Below, piece by piece: positions 15,978-23,127 of a stretch of DNA of 64,000 nucleotides; the stretch's first letter is position 1, and each line of letters opens with the position of its first letter. The notes under the pieces were generated by a model. That model searched no databases and had not been told where the DNA came from. It saw nothing but the letters and a program-made list of their open reading frames with translations. This DNA comes from Pseudomonas putida. GTDB taxonomy: Bacteria > Pseudomonadota > Gammaproteobacteria > Pseudomonadales > Pseudomonadaceae. The DNA lies in contig NZ_CP113097.1 of assembly GCF_026625125.1 (NCBI RefSeq), forward strand, positions 3,892,001 through 3,956,000, given 5' to 3'. Made by a program: the position numbers and the translations under genes.

Positions 15978-16394
15978 ATGAAATTCGCCCAGTTCTGCCA
16001 ATGGCTCGCCAACCACGCCGGTAAGCCGAGCACCTTTTTGATCGCCGTGGTGTTGATCGCCATGTGGGCTGCCTCTGGGCCCTGGTTTCACTACAACGAT
16101 ACCTGGCAACTTATCGTCAACACGTCGACCACCATCATCACATTCCTGATGGTTTTCCTGATTCAGAACACCCAGAACCGGGATAACGACATCATCCACG
16201 TGAAGCTCGACGAGCTGATTCGCGCTACGAAATCTGCGGAGCAGTCGGTATTGGATCTCGAAGCGCTCGATAACCGGGAAATCCATAAACTTCGCAAGGA
16301 ATATCAGGCGATGGGCAGCGAATGTGATCCCCACCATCAGGCGCCTGCTGAGCATCAGACGGACGATGTGGCTCGGGATAACCTACAGCGCTAG
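15978..16394 (+). CDS. Low-affinity iron permease family protein
   Basis: A 138-residue protein of the Iron_permease family (PF04120). It has two membrane helices (about 19-35 and 48-63) followed by the signature FLIQNTQNRDNDIIHVKLDE, with KLDELIRATKSA and a charged tail. Despite the name, iron transport by bacterial members is not established. GGAG (15966-15969) is the ribosome site. The preceding bases form a perfect 7-bp inverted repeat (15937-15966) whose right arm touches the ribosome site. The 3' end overlaps the convergent regulator by 4 nt. Confidence 0.85.
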   Translation: MKFAQFCQWLANHAGKPSTFLIAVVLIAMWAASGPWFHYNDTWQLIVNTSTTIITFLMVFLIQNTQNRDNDIIHVKLDELIRATKSAEQSVLDLEALDNREIHKLRKEYQAMGSECDPHHQAPAEHQTDDVARDNLQR

Positions 16395-16825
16395 AGACCT
16401 TGTTGGTGGCCCAGCAGAAGAGTTGAAGGTACGTCTGCAGGGGGAAGCGCTTGGTCAATAGCTTGAGCGAGTTCCTCTATCGACCACGGCTTGAAGAGGT
16501 AGGTAACAGGTGGTGTGACCTGAGAAGCATCCAGCTGATAGCCCGAGGTCAGAATGGCGGGTAGCCCAGGCCACCTTTCGTGTGCCATGGAGATGAATTC
16601 CATACCTTTGATGCTTCCCGGAACACCGTGATCGACAACGATCAACGAGCAGTCGCTCTTGAGTCCCATCAAGTGAATCAAAGCATCTTCTGAGTTATCG
16701 AACGCATCGCAGGTGGCGCCCAACTCGATCAGGATTTCCACCAGAAGGGCTTGAAGCGTTGGATCATCCTCTACGACAACTACTGTCTTCCCTGACAGCG
16801 ACAAACCCTCAATGTCGAGCTTCAT
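16391..16825 (-). CDS. Single-domain response regulator, FxKPW type
   Basis: A 144-residue receiver with E19/D20/D21, phospho-acceptor D65 (LIVVDHGVPGSIKG), LTSGYQ and K112 in LFKPW. It is the third member of the FxKPW group in this window. The ATG at 16825 is chosen because GGAGAGGGTG directly precedes it; the frame is open to 16849. It overlaps the 3' end of the iron permease gene. No kinase is adjacent, so the partner may be the HisKA_2 kinase 3 kb away. Confidence 0.84.
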   Translation of the reverse strand: MKLDIEGLSLSGKTVVVVEDDPTLQALLVEILIELGATCDAFDNSEDALIHLMGLKSDCSLIVVDHGVPGSIKGMEFISMAHERWPGLPAILTSGYQLDASQVTPPVTYLFKPWSIEELAQAIDQALPPADVPSTLLLGHQQGL

Positions 16826-16915
16826 CACCCTCTCCAGTACGTAATCCAATGGTCGAGTGTTTCACTCTTCCGGACATGCGTCGATGGGGGCTAAAGGCCA
16901 CCAAACTCAATGGCC

Positions 16916-17341
16916 TTACAACTTCGTCAAATGGGACAAGCCTTCACGCATGAAAATCTCCACGGTCTTTGGGCCTACGCCCTCTAAACTCAGTAGCCAG
17001 CGCTTAAATCCCTCAGCATCTGACCCCTCCTGCAGTGCCTCAAGTTGGGCAACCAGTTCCACTTCTACCTTGTTGCCAAGATCATGCAGTCGTCGGGCAG
17101 TGGATTCATCGTAGCGCGCATAGCCGGCCTGGCCGAGGAGTTTGACCAGCGTGGAATGAGAAGTCTGGGCAAGCTTAATCGGCGTATCCAGGCCCTGCTG
17201 ATCGACAAGCGTCCGGTACGCCTGCACTGCTACGGTGGCGCGGATGCGCTTCCCCATGAGAAAGCTGGCCAACAACCATCTGAACACGCCAAGGGCATCC
17301 GTGACCTCAATGCCGAGGTCACAGGCAGTTATAGTCTTCAA
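16916..17341 (-). CDS. Short HhH-GPD-type DNA repair-like protein
   Basis: A 141-residue helical protein ending in a helix-hairpin-helix, LLSLEGVGPKTVEIFMREGL, of the endonuclease III / HhH-GPD superfamily. The Lys in VGPKT corresponds to the lyase Lys of Nth. However, the protein stops about 20 residues later, so the conserved Asp and the Fe-S cluster Cys residues of Nth are absent. The body (VFRWLLASFLMGKRIRATVA, then GYARYDESTARRL) is conserved in proteins annotated as HhH DNA-binding or, loosely, DNA methylase. The start is a TTG overlapping the stop of the DUF2188 gene (TTGA, 17338-17341), implying translational coupling. Catalysis is doubtful. Confidence 0.7.
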   Translation of the reverse strand: MKTITACDLGIEVTDALGVFRWLLASFLMGKRIRATVAVQAYRTLVDQQGLDTPIKLAQTSHSTLVKLLGQAGYARYDESTARRLHDLGNKVEVELVAQLEALQEGSDAEGFKRWLLSLEGVGPKTVEIFMREGLSHLTKL

Positions 17342-17562
17342 CCTTTGCTACGGCGCGGGTCAGCTGAACGTGGATAGGTGCGTTCCTCCTCGAGAGTGCC
17401 GTCCGCTTTGTGGATCTTCACGGACGCCGTCTTACCCTCGAAGACATCTGCAAGGACACTGACAAGCTCCTGCTTCGTGGCGGCTCGTTTTGAGGCTCGC
17501 TCAGCACCGACTTTCTTCAATTCCCAGCCATCCGAAGTCGGGCTGAGGTGATAACTATCCAT
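17338..17562 (-). CDS. DUF2188 family protein
   Basis: A 74-residue protein (MDSYHLSPTSDGWELKKVGA, then ASKRAATKQELVSVLADVF, then SVKIHKADGTLEEERTYP) with the compact alpha/beta pattern of DUF2188, a small family with a WELK core and a C-terminal IH-x-DG strand. AGAGGAG lies about 8 nt before the ATG at 17562; the frame is open further upstream, but that start lacks support. It is the middle gene of a coupled trio, 16 nt after the acidic 52-aa ORF and overlapping the HhH gene. A broken copy lies at 1554-1662. Confidence 0.8.
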   Translation of the reverse strand: MDSYHLSPTSDGWELKKVGAERASKRAATKQELVSVLADVFEGKTASVKIHKADGTLEEERTYPRSADPRRSKG

Positions 17563-17578
17563 CAGCTGGTTCTCCTCT

Positions 17579-17737
17579 CTAAAGGGATTGGCCATCGTCC
17601 TGAAGGTCTTCTTCAGCCTCAGCCGCATCCGTGGCATCAGCGTCATTCAGTGGCGGCGACGTGGGCTTTTCCGGATCGTTAATGAAAGGCACGTCGCTTG
17701 GGCCTTTTTCTTCAGAGCCTTCGGTTTTAGGCTGCAT
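17579..17737 (-). CDS. Acidic small protein, 52 aa
   Basis: The ORF begins MQPKTEGSEEKGPSDVPFIN and continues DPEKPTSPPLNDADATDAAE, ending in an acidic tail. It is very rich in Asp, Glu and Pro and probably disordered. GGAGGTG lies 5 nt before the ATG, an excellent ribosome site. It ends 16 nt before the DUF2188 start on the same strand, so it is likely the first gene of the trio 17737-16916. The function is unknown. Confidence 0.6.
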   Translation of the reverse strand: MQPKTEGSEEKGPSDVPFINDPEKPTSPPLNDADATDAAEAEEDLQDDGQSL

Positions 17738-17782
17738 GGCAACACCTCCAGGCACGTTGATGGAATACCGGTCTCAGGCCCC

Positions 17783-18088
17783 TTAGGTAGCACCTGAGAA
17801 TTTGCCGACATCGATAGGTTGCGGAACGAATTCGGGGCCCTCTCCAGCCAGCCTCCACTTCACCTTGGCAATGCCATACCGCTCAGCCATCGGGCGACTG
17901 ACCAGTTTGATGTTCTGCTGACTGAAACGCGGAATGATGCCCACGCCGGCATCACAGCCGGCCCAGTGCCATGCGGCGCCGTTGTCCATTTTCTCCAGAC
18001 GGATAATGAATGTCCGAGGCTCACTGTGAAGCTCGTACTCAATTACATAGAGTTGCTGTCCGATCACCAGAATTCCCTCCCTAGTCAT
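17783..18088 (-). CDS. Conserved Pseudomonas hypothetical protein (resembles DUF6555)
   Basis: A 101-residue protein. The pattern LYVIEYELHSEPRTFIIRLE, then KMDNGAAWHWAGCDAGVGII, then MAERYGIAKVKWRLAG is one I associate with a small pseudomonad family annotated DUF6555; the assignment is from memory. It is soluble, with no known catalytic motif. It lies upstream of the acidic ORF on the same strand, across a 45-bp gap. Confidence 0.65.
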   Translation of the reverse strand: MTREGILVIGQQLYVIEYELHSEPRTFIIRLEKMDNGAAWHWAGCDAGVGIIPRFSQQNIKLVSRPMAERYGIAKVKWRLAGEGPEFVPQPIDVGKFSGAT

Positions 18089-18170
18089 GCGTTATTGAGC
18101 AAACCAAGGAAGAAATAATTCCATCGAAATGGCAGGTGGTAAGCCACTGCGCATAGTCGACGCGCCGGGG

Positions 18171-19226
18171 CTATGTGTCCTGACTACCTGTAAGAAATTC
18201 GAACAAGGTCTCAGCGCAGGCCGTAATCCCCTCCAGAAGCACCATTTCGAAGCCATGGGTATTCTCGGTGGGTATCGCAATGCAACCAGCCCGGGCATCG
18301 ATCCCGGCGCTCATCACCGCGCTTGCATCGGATGCAAAATCGACGAGCAATGCCGACTGGGGCTTAAAACCGGCCTTTAGGCCAGCGGCGATTAGGCCCT
18401 GCACCACGGTGCGGCTGTAGTATCCCTTCTGGTCGCCGGTATTGATGATCGGATTGGCCGAAAGCTCCGTGCCATATTCCTCAAGTACAGGGCCGACCTC
18501 GACAGCGATTGTGGTGTCGCCGGGCAGCCGGGAAGCTGCGTACATGGCGCCGGCATTCGACTCTTCCTCCAGCGTCGTAAGCACGAACCAAACGTCTTGC
18601 TTCAGTTTCTCTCGCCGTTCACTCAGTAGCTTCGCACAGAGAATGACAGCGCTCAGCGGAGCTCGGTCGTCGAGGAAGTGAGCGGCAATACAGTCATGTA
18701 CCTTGAAGGGCTTACGCCAGTGCTGACTCAGCACGACTCGAGTACCAGGCCGAACGCCAAGCTTCTGGAGCTCTGACTTGCTCTTGCGCGTGACGATATA
18801 GACATCTTTCCACTGAACATTTCCTGCCAACACGTCTCTTCCATTCGAAGTACGACCGCTGTTGTGCATTGAACCGTAGGACAAAACACCCGGCAGGATG
18901 TGTTCATCGCCCAGGATATCGACAGGGCACACGCCGAAGCTTATCGGTTGCGCCCCCCCTAGAGCGAGCACCTCCAGGGTGCCGTTCTCCAGCACATTTT
19001 TGACGATCATCGCGATCTCATCGAGATGGGCCATAACGCGTATGGCTGCCTCTGGGCTACCAGCGCGGCCCCCACGAATTACCCCCACCACATTGCCAGC
19101 AGGGTCGATGTGCGTGTCATCACAGAATAGGCGCAGCTCGCGCAGACAAATGGCCCGTACTTCATCTTCTTGTCCGCCCGGCCCTCGGGCGTTGAGGAGC
19201 TCGGTCAGTAATGCCTCAGTCTTCAA
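18171..19226 (-). CDS. M42-family metallo-aminopeptidase/endoglucanase-like peptidase
   Basis: A 351-residue cytosolic M42 peptidase. The metal ligands are visible: His in VMAHLDEIAM, Asp in AAHFLDDRAPL, the catalytic Glu pair in TLEEESNAGAMYA, AVEVGP, and the final His in TENTHGFEM. The family forms large tetrahedral complexes that trim peptides. An M42 member is also part of the NAGGN osmoprotectant system, but no other NAGGN gene lies here. The start is a TTG at 19226 behind GGGGGT. It is followed on the same strand by the 101-aa gene after a gap of about 80 bp. The peptide substrate is unknown. Confidence 0.85.
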   Translation of the reverse strand: MKTEALLTELLNARGPGGQEDEVRAICLRELRLFCDDTHIDPAGNVVGVIRGGRAGSPEAAIRVMAHLDEIAMIVKNVLENGTLEVLALGGAQPISFGVCPVDILGDEHILPGVLSYGSMHNSGRTSNGRDVLAGNVQWKDVYIVTRKSKSELQKLGVRPGTRVVLSQHWRKPFKVHDCIAAHFLDDRAPLSAVILCAKLLSERREKLKQDVWFVLTTLEEESNAGAMYAASRLPGDTTIAVEVGPVLEEYGTELSANPIINTGDQKGYYSRTVVQGLIAAGLKAGFKPQSALLVDFASDASAVMSAGIDARAGCIAIPTENTHGFEMVLLEGITACAETLFEFLTGSQDT

Positions 19227-19258
19227 AATGTTACCCCCATGTTCGCACGCAGACGTGT

Positions 19259-19783
19259 TCAGGCCAGCTGGATGTACACCGAGTAGCTACCCAGTAACAC
19301 CCAGAACACCAGAAAGATCCACGGCGTCCGTAGCGAGAACAGCAATGATTTTCGATGCCCTGCACGCGAGGTTTCCGCCTCACAGAACAGCGGCGACTCG
19401 TCGTAAGCCAACCCCATCAACGGCTCGCTGCGCAGTAGGTGGCTCTGTTTGAGCTGCCAGTGATCGATGATGTTGTAGGCCGCCCGAATGCCAGGCCAGG
19501 CGTTGAGCGAGCTCAGTACCCCGAGCAAGGCGAGGAAAGCGGGCACGATCAGGGTGAACATCTCGCCCCATCCTTGATTGAGGTTCCCCATGGAGGAAAC
19601 GAAGGCGATGACCAGGAATGACTGAGCCGCCAGGTAGGCATCCGTGCGGTTGGCCAGGATGCTGGTTTCGTACTGGATCTCACGCCGGTAAAAATCCAGA
19701 CGCTCCTTAGGAGAGCCAAACATCCTGGCATTGTGCTCGCTGATCTCGTGCTCAGGGGTCGTTGGGGTAATGATTCGAGGCAC
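19259..19783 (-). CDS. Inner-membrane protein, about three helices
   Basis: A 174-residue protein with a polar N-terminus (EISEHNARMFGSPKERLDFY), two helices at about 47-65 and 74-94, a long cytoplasmic segment (IIDHWQLKQSHLLRSEPLMG) and a C-terminal helix (TPWIFLVFWVLLGSYSVYIQ). It lies 32 nt upstream of the M42 peptidase gene on the same strand and may share its transcript. No family is recognised with confidence. Confidence 0.65.
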   Translation of the reverse strand: MPRIITPTTPEHEISEHNARMFGSPKERLDFYRREIQYETSILANRTDAYLAAQSFLVIAFVSSMGNLNQGWGEMFTLIVPAFLALLGVLSSLNAWPGIRAAYNIIDHWQLKQSHLLRSEPLMGLAYDESPLFCEAETSRAGHRKSLLFSLRTPWIFLVFWVLLGSYSVYIQLA

Positions 19784-19979
19784 TCGCTACTCCGGGTATT
19801 GGGCTCCGAGCGAAGAGATGAGACTGGAGCTGAGTCCGGTAGAACAGGCGATGGGGCATGGAATTCAATTGGATTGATATCCCGCACCGCTCGTCGTACC
19901 AACCGCAGATTGAAACCAACACGAGGAGGCAGGGCCTTTCGAACCGGTATGAACGTTCTCAACTGCAGGAGCTTCTACC

Positions 19980-20837
19980 ATGCGAGACTTCCCTACCCCG
20001 CCCTTCCCTTCGCAGCCTCAAAATGTCCCTGGCTCACAGCGCAAGATGGAGCCCTACCCGGATTGTGGTGAGCAGTCGTATACCGGCCACAATCGCCTCG
20101 AAGGCAAGGTTGCACTCATCACCGGAGCAGACAGCGGCATCGGGCGGGCAGTGGCGATTGCCTATGCCCGTGAAGGCGCCGACGTCGCCATCGCTTATCT
20201 GAATGAGCATGAAGACGCGAAAGAAACCGCGCGCTGGGTTGAGTCCGCAGGCCGTCAATGCCTGCTGTTGCCCGGAGACCTGGCGCAGAAACAGCACTGC
20301 TACGACATCGTCGAAAAGACCGTTAGCCAGTTCGGGCGTATCGACATCCTGGTCAACAACGCGGCGTTCCAGATGTCCCACGAAACCCTGGAGGAAATCG
20401 ACGATGACGAATGGGTGAAGACTTTCGATACCAACATCACCGCCATCTTCCGTATTTGCCAGGCGGCCCTGCCTTCCATGCCCAAGGGCAGTTCGATTAT
20501 CAATACGAGCTCGGTCAATTCCGACGATCCATCCCCCAGCCTGCTGGCTTATGCCACGACCAAGGGGGCCATTGCCAACTTCACTGCTGGCCTGGCTCAG
20601 TTGCTAGGCAAGAAAGGTATTCGGGTCAACAGCGTTGCGCCAGGGCCTATCTGGACGCCTCTAATTCCTTCCACCATGCCAGAGGAAGCGGTTACACACT
20701 TTGGTTCCAAAACACCATTGGGTCGTCCCGGACAACCGGTGGAGGTCGCTCCGATCTACGTGCTGCTGGGCTCCGACGAAGCCAGTTACATCAGTGGCTC
20801 ACGTTACGCAGTGACTGGCGGCAAACCGATCCTCTAG
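19980..20837 (+). CDS. SDR family oxidoreductase (YghA/YhdG-like)
   Basis: A 285-residue classical SDR with the long N-terminal extension (FPTPPFPSQPQNVPGSQRKM, then EPYPDCGEQSY) typical of the YghA/general stress subfamily. The cofactor motif is ALITGADSGIGRAVA, followed by NNAAF, the catalytic YATTK (Tyr/Lys), and a C-terminal SYISGSRYAVTGG. It should reduce or oxidise small carbonyls or alcohols with NAD(P). GGAG lies upstream of the ATG. A strong terminator follows at 20845. Homologues are often induced by osmotic or stationary-phase stress. Confidence 0.9.
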   Translation: MRDFPTPPFPSQPQNVPGSQRKMEPYPDCGEQSYTGHNRLEGKVALITGADSGIGRAVAIAYAREGADVAIAYLNEHEDAKETARWVESAGRQCLLLPGDLAQKQHCYDIVEKTVSQFGRIDILVNNAAFQMSHETLEEIDDDEWVKTFDTNITAIFRICQAALPSMPKGSSIINTSSVNSDDPSPSLLAYATTKGAIANFTAGLAQLLGKKGIRVNSVAPGPIWTPLIPSTMPEEAVTHFGSKTPLGRPGQPVEVAPIYVLLGSDEASYISGSRYAVTGGKPIL

Positions 20838-20844
20838 TGAAAAG

Positions 20845-20879
20845 AGGCTCGCCGTGCTGGCGAGCCTGACTCTCTTTTT
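20845..20879 (+). terminator. Rho-independent terminator after the SDR gene
   Basis: A perfect 9-bp stem, AGGCTCGCC (20845-20853) with GGCGAGCCT (20859-20867), has a 5-nt loop and is followed by a pyrimidine tract ending in TTTTT (20875-20879). It also lies at the end of the convergent small gene at 20891. Confidence 0.8.
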
Positions 20880-20890
20880 GCGTGGCAGTT

Positions 20891-21052
20891 TCAGCGTTTG
20901 TGCTGATCGTGATCACGGGCCGTTTTTTGCGCTGTCGAGTCATGTGATGTGCCGGTGGATCCATCCGGACGATGAGCATCGTTATCTCGCTCCTCTTCCC
21001 CATGCGGCCTTGTCTGCGCACCTTCTTTTTGGCTGACGCTCACTTTCTTCAT
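20891..21052 (-). CDS. Small hydrophilic protein, 53 aa
   Basis: The protein begins MKKVSVSQKEGAQTRPHGEE and is rich in His, Asp, Arg, Thr and Gly, with no hydrophobic core, so it is probably disordered, like other stress-linked small proteins here. GGGAGGAG lies about 7 nt before the ATG at 21052, which is preferred to the upstream in-frame ATG at 21103. No family is recognised. Confidence 0.6.
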   Translation of the reverse strand: MKKVSVSQKEGAQTRPHGEEERDNDAHRPDGSTGTSHDSTAQKTARDHDQHKR

Positions 21053-21205
21053 GTTGCTCTCCTCCCATTGCCTTTGAACAAGGGAAGCCAATCTACGGGG
21101 CAAAGTTCAGGTCAGTGACACTTCAGGAGATGGGCGGGCAACACGGGCGATGAACCAATTACCCCAGGCTCGCGTCCACCGCAAAACAAGCGAGTCGATT
21201 CTGGA

Positions 21206-21709
21206 ATGGAAAACGACCCTGTACTGGCCGCCCTCGGCTATCTCAAAAACAACAAACTGATTTTGAGCACAGCAGAATCGTGCACTGCAGGCTGCCTTGT
21301 GGCGTTGTTGGCGGCGGTACCGGGTACCGGAGAGGTGCTGGAAAGCGGCTATGTCGTCTACTCACCCAGCGCCAAGAAGCGGCTGCTGGGGGTCAGTGCC
21401 GAAACCATCGAACGATACGGCCTGACCAGCGAAGCAGTAGCTTGGGAAATGGCCTTGGGCGCCTTGAGGGACAGCGATGCGAATGTGGTGATCGCCACCA
21501 CCGGTATAGCCGGGCCGGCGCCCGAATCCGGGATACCACCGGGGACGATGTGCTTTGCGTGGGCCTTCGCCGGCGAGCCAATTGCCGTTTTCACGCGCAC
21601 TCAACGCTTCTTCGGCGAGCGGCCTGAAGTCATGCGCCAAGGTGCCCTGTTCGGGTTGACCCGGCTTTCCCACTATCACCAGCGCTGGCTACGCGGTGAG
21701 CGCGCCTGA
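21206..21709 (+). CDS. CinA C-terminal domain / nicotinamide-nucleotide amidohydrolase-like protein
   Basis: A 167-residue stand-alone CinA-C (PncC-type) domain. The catalytic Ser/Thr region TAESCTAGCLVALL, then SGYVVYSPSAKKRLLGV and TTGIAGPAPESGIPPGTM, are the family signatures. Such enzymes deamidate nicotinamide mononucleotide to nicotinate mononucleotide in NAD salvage. It is probably an extra paralog of the housekeeping pncC, since it lies in an accessory region. It overlaps no gene and is followed 10 nt later by a membrane protein gene on the same strand. Confidence 0.85.
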   Translation: MENDPVLAALGYLKNNKLILSTAESCTAGCLVALLAAVPGTGEVLESGYVVYSPSAKKRLLGVSAETIERYGLTSEAVAWEMALGALRDSDANVVIATTGIAGPAPESGIPPGTMCFAWAFAGEPIAVFTRTQRFFGERPEVMRQGALFGLTRLSHYHQRWLRGERA

Positions 21710-21719
21710 GGGGGTGATC

Positions 21720-22226
21720 ATGTCGGAAGATGAACTGCTATCCAGGCGTCATCCTGTTCAAGAAGACATGCCGATGCAGCAGCGTGTTTGGCGCTTCGAG
21801 CGCGTGGGGTGGTACGTGCTCGTGGCCATCGTATTGCTTGCCTTGGCAGGCCTGTTCGGTAATGGCCCATTGAGCGATGCGGAGGTGGTGAGCCCGAATG
21901 GACGGGTACGGGTTGAGTACCAGCGCCTCAGCCGAAGCGGCACGACAGACAGCCTTTTCATCACCGTTCAGGGTATCCCTGGTCAGCCGGTGGAGGTGCA
22001 ACTCGAGGGATCATTGCTCCGTGACGCCAGTATCGAGACGTTGCAACCGGAGCCACAACAGTCGATGTCGCATGGCCAGGCCATGCTGTTCCAATTGGGT
22101 ACTAAGCAAGATGGGGTCGCCACCTTGTACTTGACCCTTCGAAGTGAGCACGTAGGCACTCTAGAGGGCAGCGTCAGGGCTGGCCCTGAAAGCGCCGTTC
22201 ACTTCTCCACATTCCTTTACCCCTAG
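21720..22226 (+). CDS. Single-pass membrane protein of the DUF421 gene pair
   Basis: A 168-residue protein with a cytoplasmic N-terminus (about 1-35), one membrane helix (VGWYVLVAIVLLALAGLFG) and a periplasmic beta-rich domain (VVSPNGRVRVEYQRLSRSGT, then SLFITVQGIPGQPVEVQLEG). The ATG at 21720 behind GAGGGGG is the start; the frame is open back to 21696. It ends 9 nt before the DUF421 gene and should be co-translated and act with it in the membrane. It is not recognised as a named domain. Confidence 0.75.
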   Translation: MSEDELLSRRHPVQEDMPMQQRVWRFERVGWYVLVAIVLLALAGLFGNGPLSDAEVVSPNGRVRVEYQRLSRSGTTDSLFITVQGIPGQPVEVQLEGSLLRDASIETLQPEPQQSMSHGQAMLFQLGTKQDGVATLYLTLRSEHVGTLEGSVRAGPESAVHFSTFLYP

Positions 22227-22235
22227 GAGTGCGTC

Positions 22236-22679
22236 ATGGATTCGATCCTCCGCGCAGCCGGGATGTACGTCGCACTTATGCTGCTGTTTCGCGTAGCCGG
22301 ACGGCGCTCACTGGCCGACCTGACGACCTTTGACTTCGTCTTGTTGCTGATCATTGGGGAAGCCACCCAGCAGGCACTTCTGGGCGAGGATTTTTCATTC
22401 ACCAATGCCATGCTGGTAATTGCCACGCTGATCGTTTTGGACGTCGGCCTTTCACTCGCGAAGCTCAACTCCAAGCCCTTGGCCAGGTTTCTGGATGGGC
22501 ACGCTACCCTGGTTGTTGAAAATGGGCGCTTCCTGCATCACCGCATGCGTCGCGCACGACTCACGGAGGACGATATCCTTGAGTCAGCGCGGGACAGCCA
22601 AGGCATCGAGAACATTGAGCAGGTAAAGTTCGCTATCGTCGAACGCAATGGAAAGATTTCGATCATTCCTGCCGAATAA
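22236..22679 (+). CDS. DUF421 family membrane protein (YetF-like)
   Basis: A 147-residue protein with three membrane helices in the first 75 residues (MYVALMLLFRVAGRRSLADL, then TTFDFVLLLIIGEATQQALL) and a cytoplasmic beta/alpha domain (DGHATLVVENGRFLHHRMRR, then DILESARDSQGIENIEQVKF). RxxGRRSLADLTTFDFVLLLIIGE is the DUF421 hallmark; it is the compact form of the family. GGAG lies upstream. It is paired with the gene at 21720. YetF-like proteins are linked to spore or envelope functions in bacilli; the role in pseudomonads is unknown. Confidence 0.88.
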   Translation: MDSILRAAGMYVALMLLFRVAGRRSLADLTTFDFVLLLIIGEATQQALLGEDFSFTNAMLVIATLIVLDVGLSLAKLNSKPLARFLDGHATLVVENGRFLHHRMRRARLTEDDILESARDSQGIENIEQVKFAIVERNGKISIIPAE

Positions 22680-22706
22680 GGCACGGAGCTCCACCTCTCA
22701 GGCCTT

Positions 22707-22940
22707 TTAGAGTGCAAATATCGCCTGGCTATGGTCGATGGTAGGGATGGGCATCAGTTCGCGCCGGGATACCAGCCAGGCCCGCATCCGCTCGGTATCA
22801 AAAATCTGACCCTCTTCCATCATCACCAGAATGAGCGCTTGGGACATTCGGTAACAGCCGCATTTAGAACAGCGTCGCTCTTCCCATCCACCGGTGCATT
22901 CGACGGACTCAGCTTGCCCAGCGCAAATCAGACAACTCAT
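22707..22940 (-). CDS. Small zinc-ribbon-like protein, 77 aa
   Basis: Begins MSCLICAGQAESVECTGGWE and continues ERRCSKCGCYRMS, giving CxxC and CxxCxC pairs that could bind one zinc. The second half is helical (FDTERMRAWLVSRREL). AGGGGG lies 6 nt before the ATG. It converges with the DUF421 gene. It could be a small DNA- or RNA-binding or regulatory protein; no family is recognised. Confidence 0.65.
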   Translation of the reverse strand: MSCLICAGQAESVECTGGWEERRCSKCGCYRMSQALILVMMEEGQIFDTERMRAWLVSRRELMPIPTIDHSQAIFAL

Positions 22941-23127
22941 GTAAGCCCCCTTTTGTTCTTGTTCCTTGCAGGGTAATGCGAGGGCACAAAGCTCCCTTGT
23001 GTCCCGCTTTACATGAGATATTCATGCCAATCCTAAATTCCCTCTATTTGCGCAACGCTCACATAAGACGAACCAGACGCCAGATAGCCATGTCGGAATC
23101 AGAACACATGATCTCGAAGGCACACCG

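Noticed and set aside
17588..17797. 69-codon plus-strand frame over the acidic ORF
   Set aside because: The minus-strand 52-aa ORF has the better ribosome site and operon position; the plus frame lacks both.
22979..23005. GGGCACAA/TTGTGTCCC hairpin before the GH15 gene as a terminator or riboswitch
   Set aside because: The stem has a bulge, no T run follows, and it does not lie directly after a gene end on either strand; too weak to annotate.
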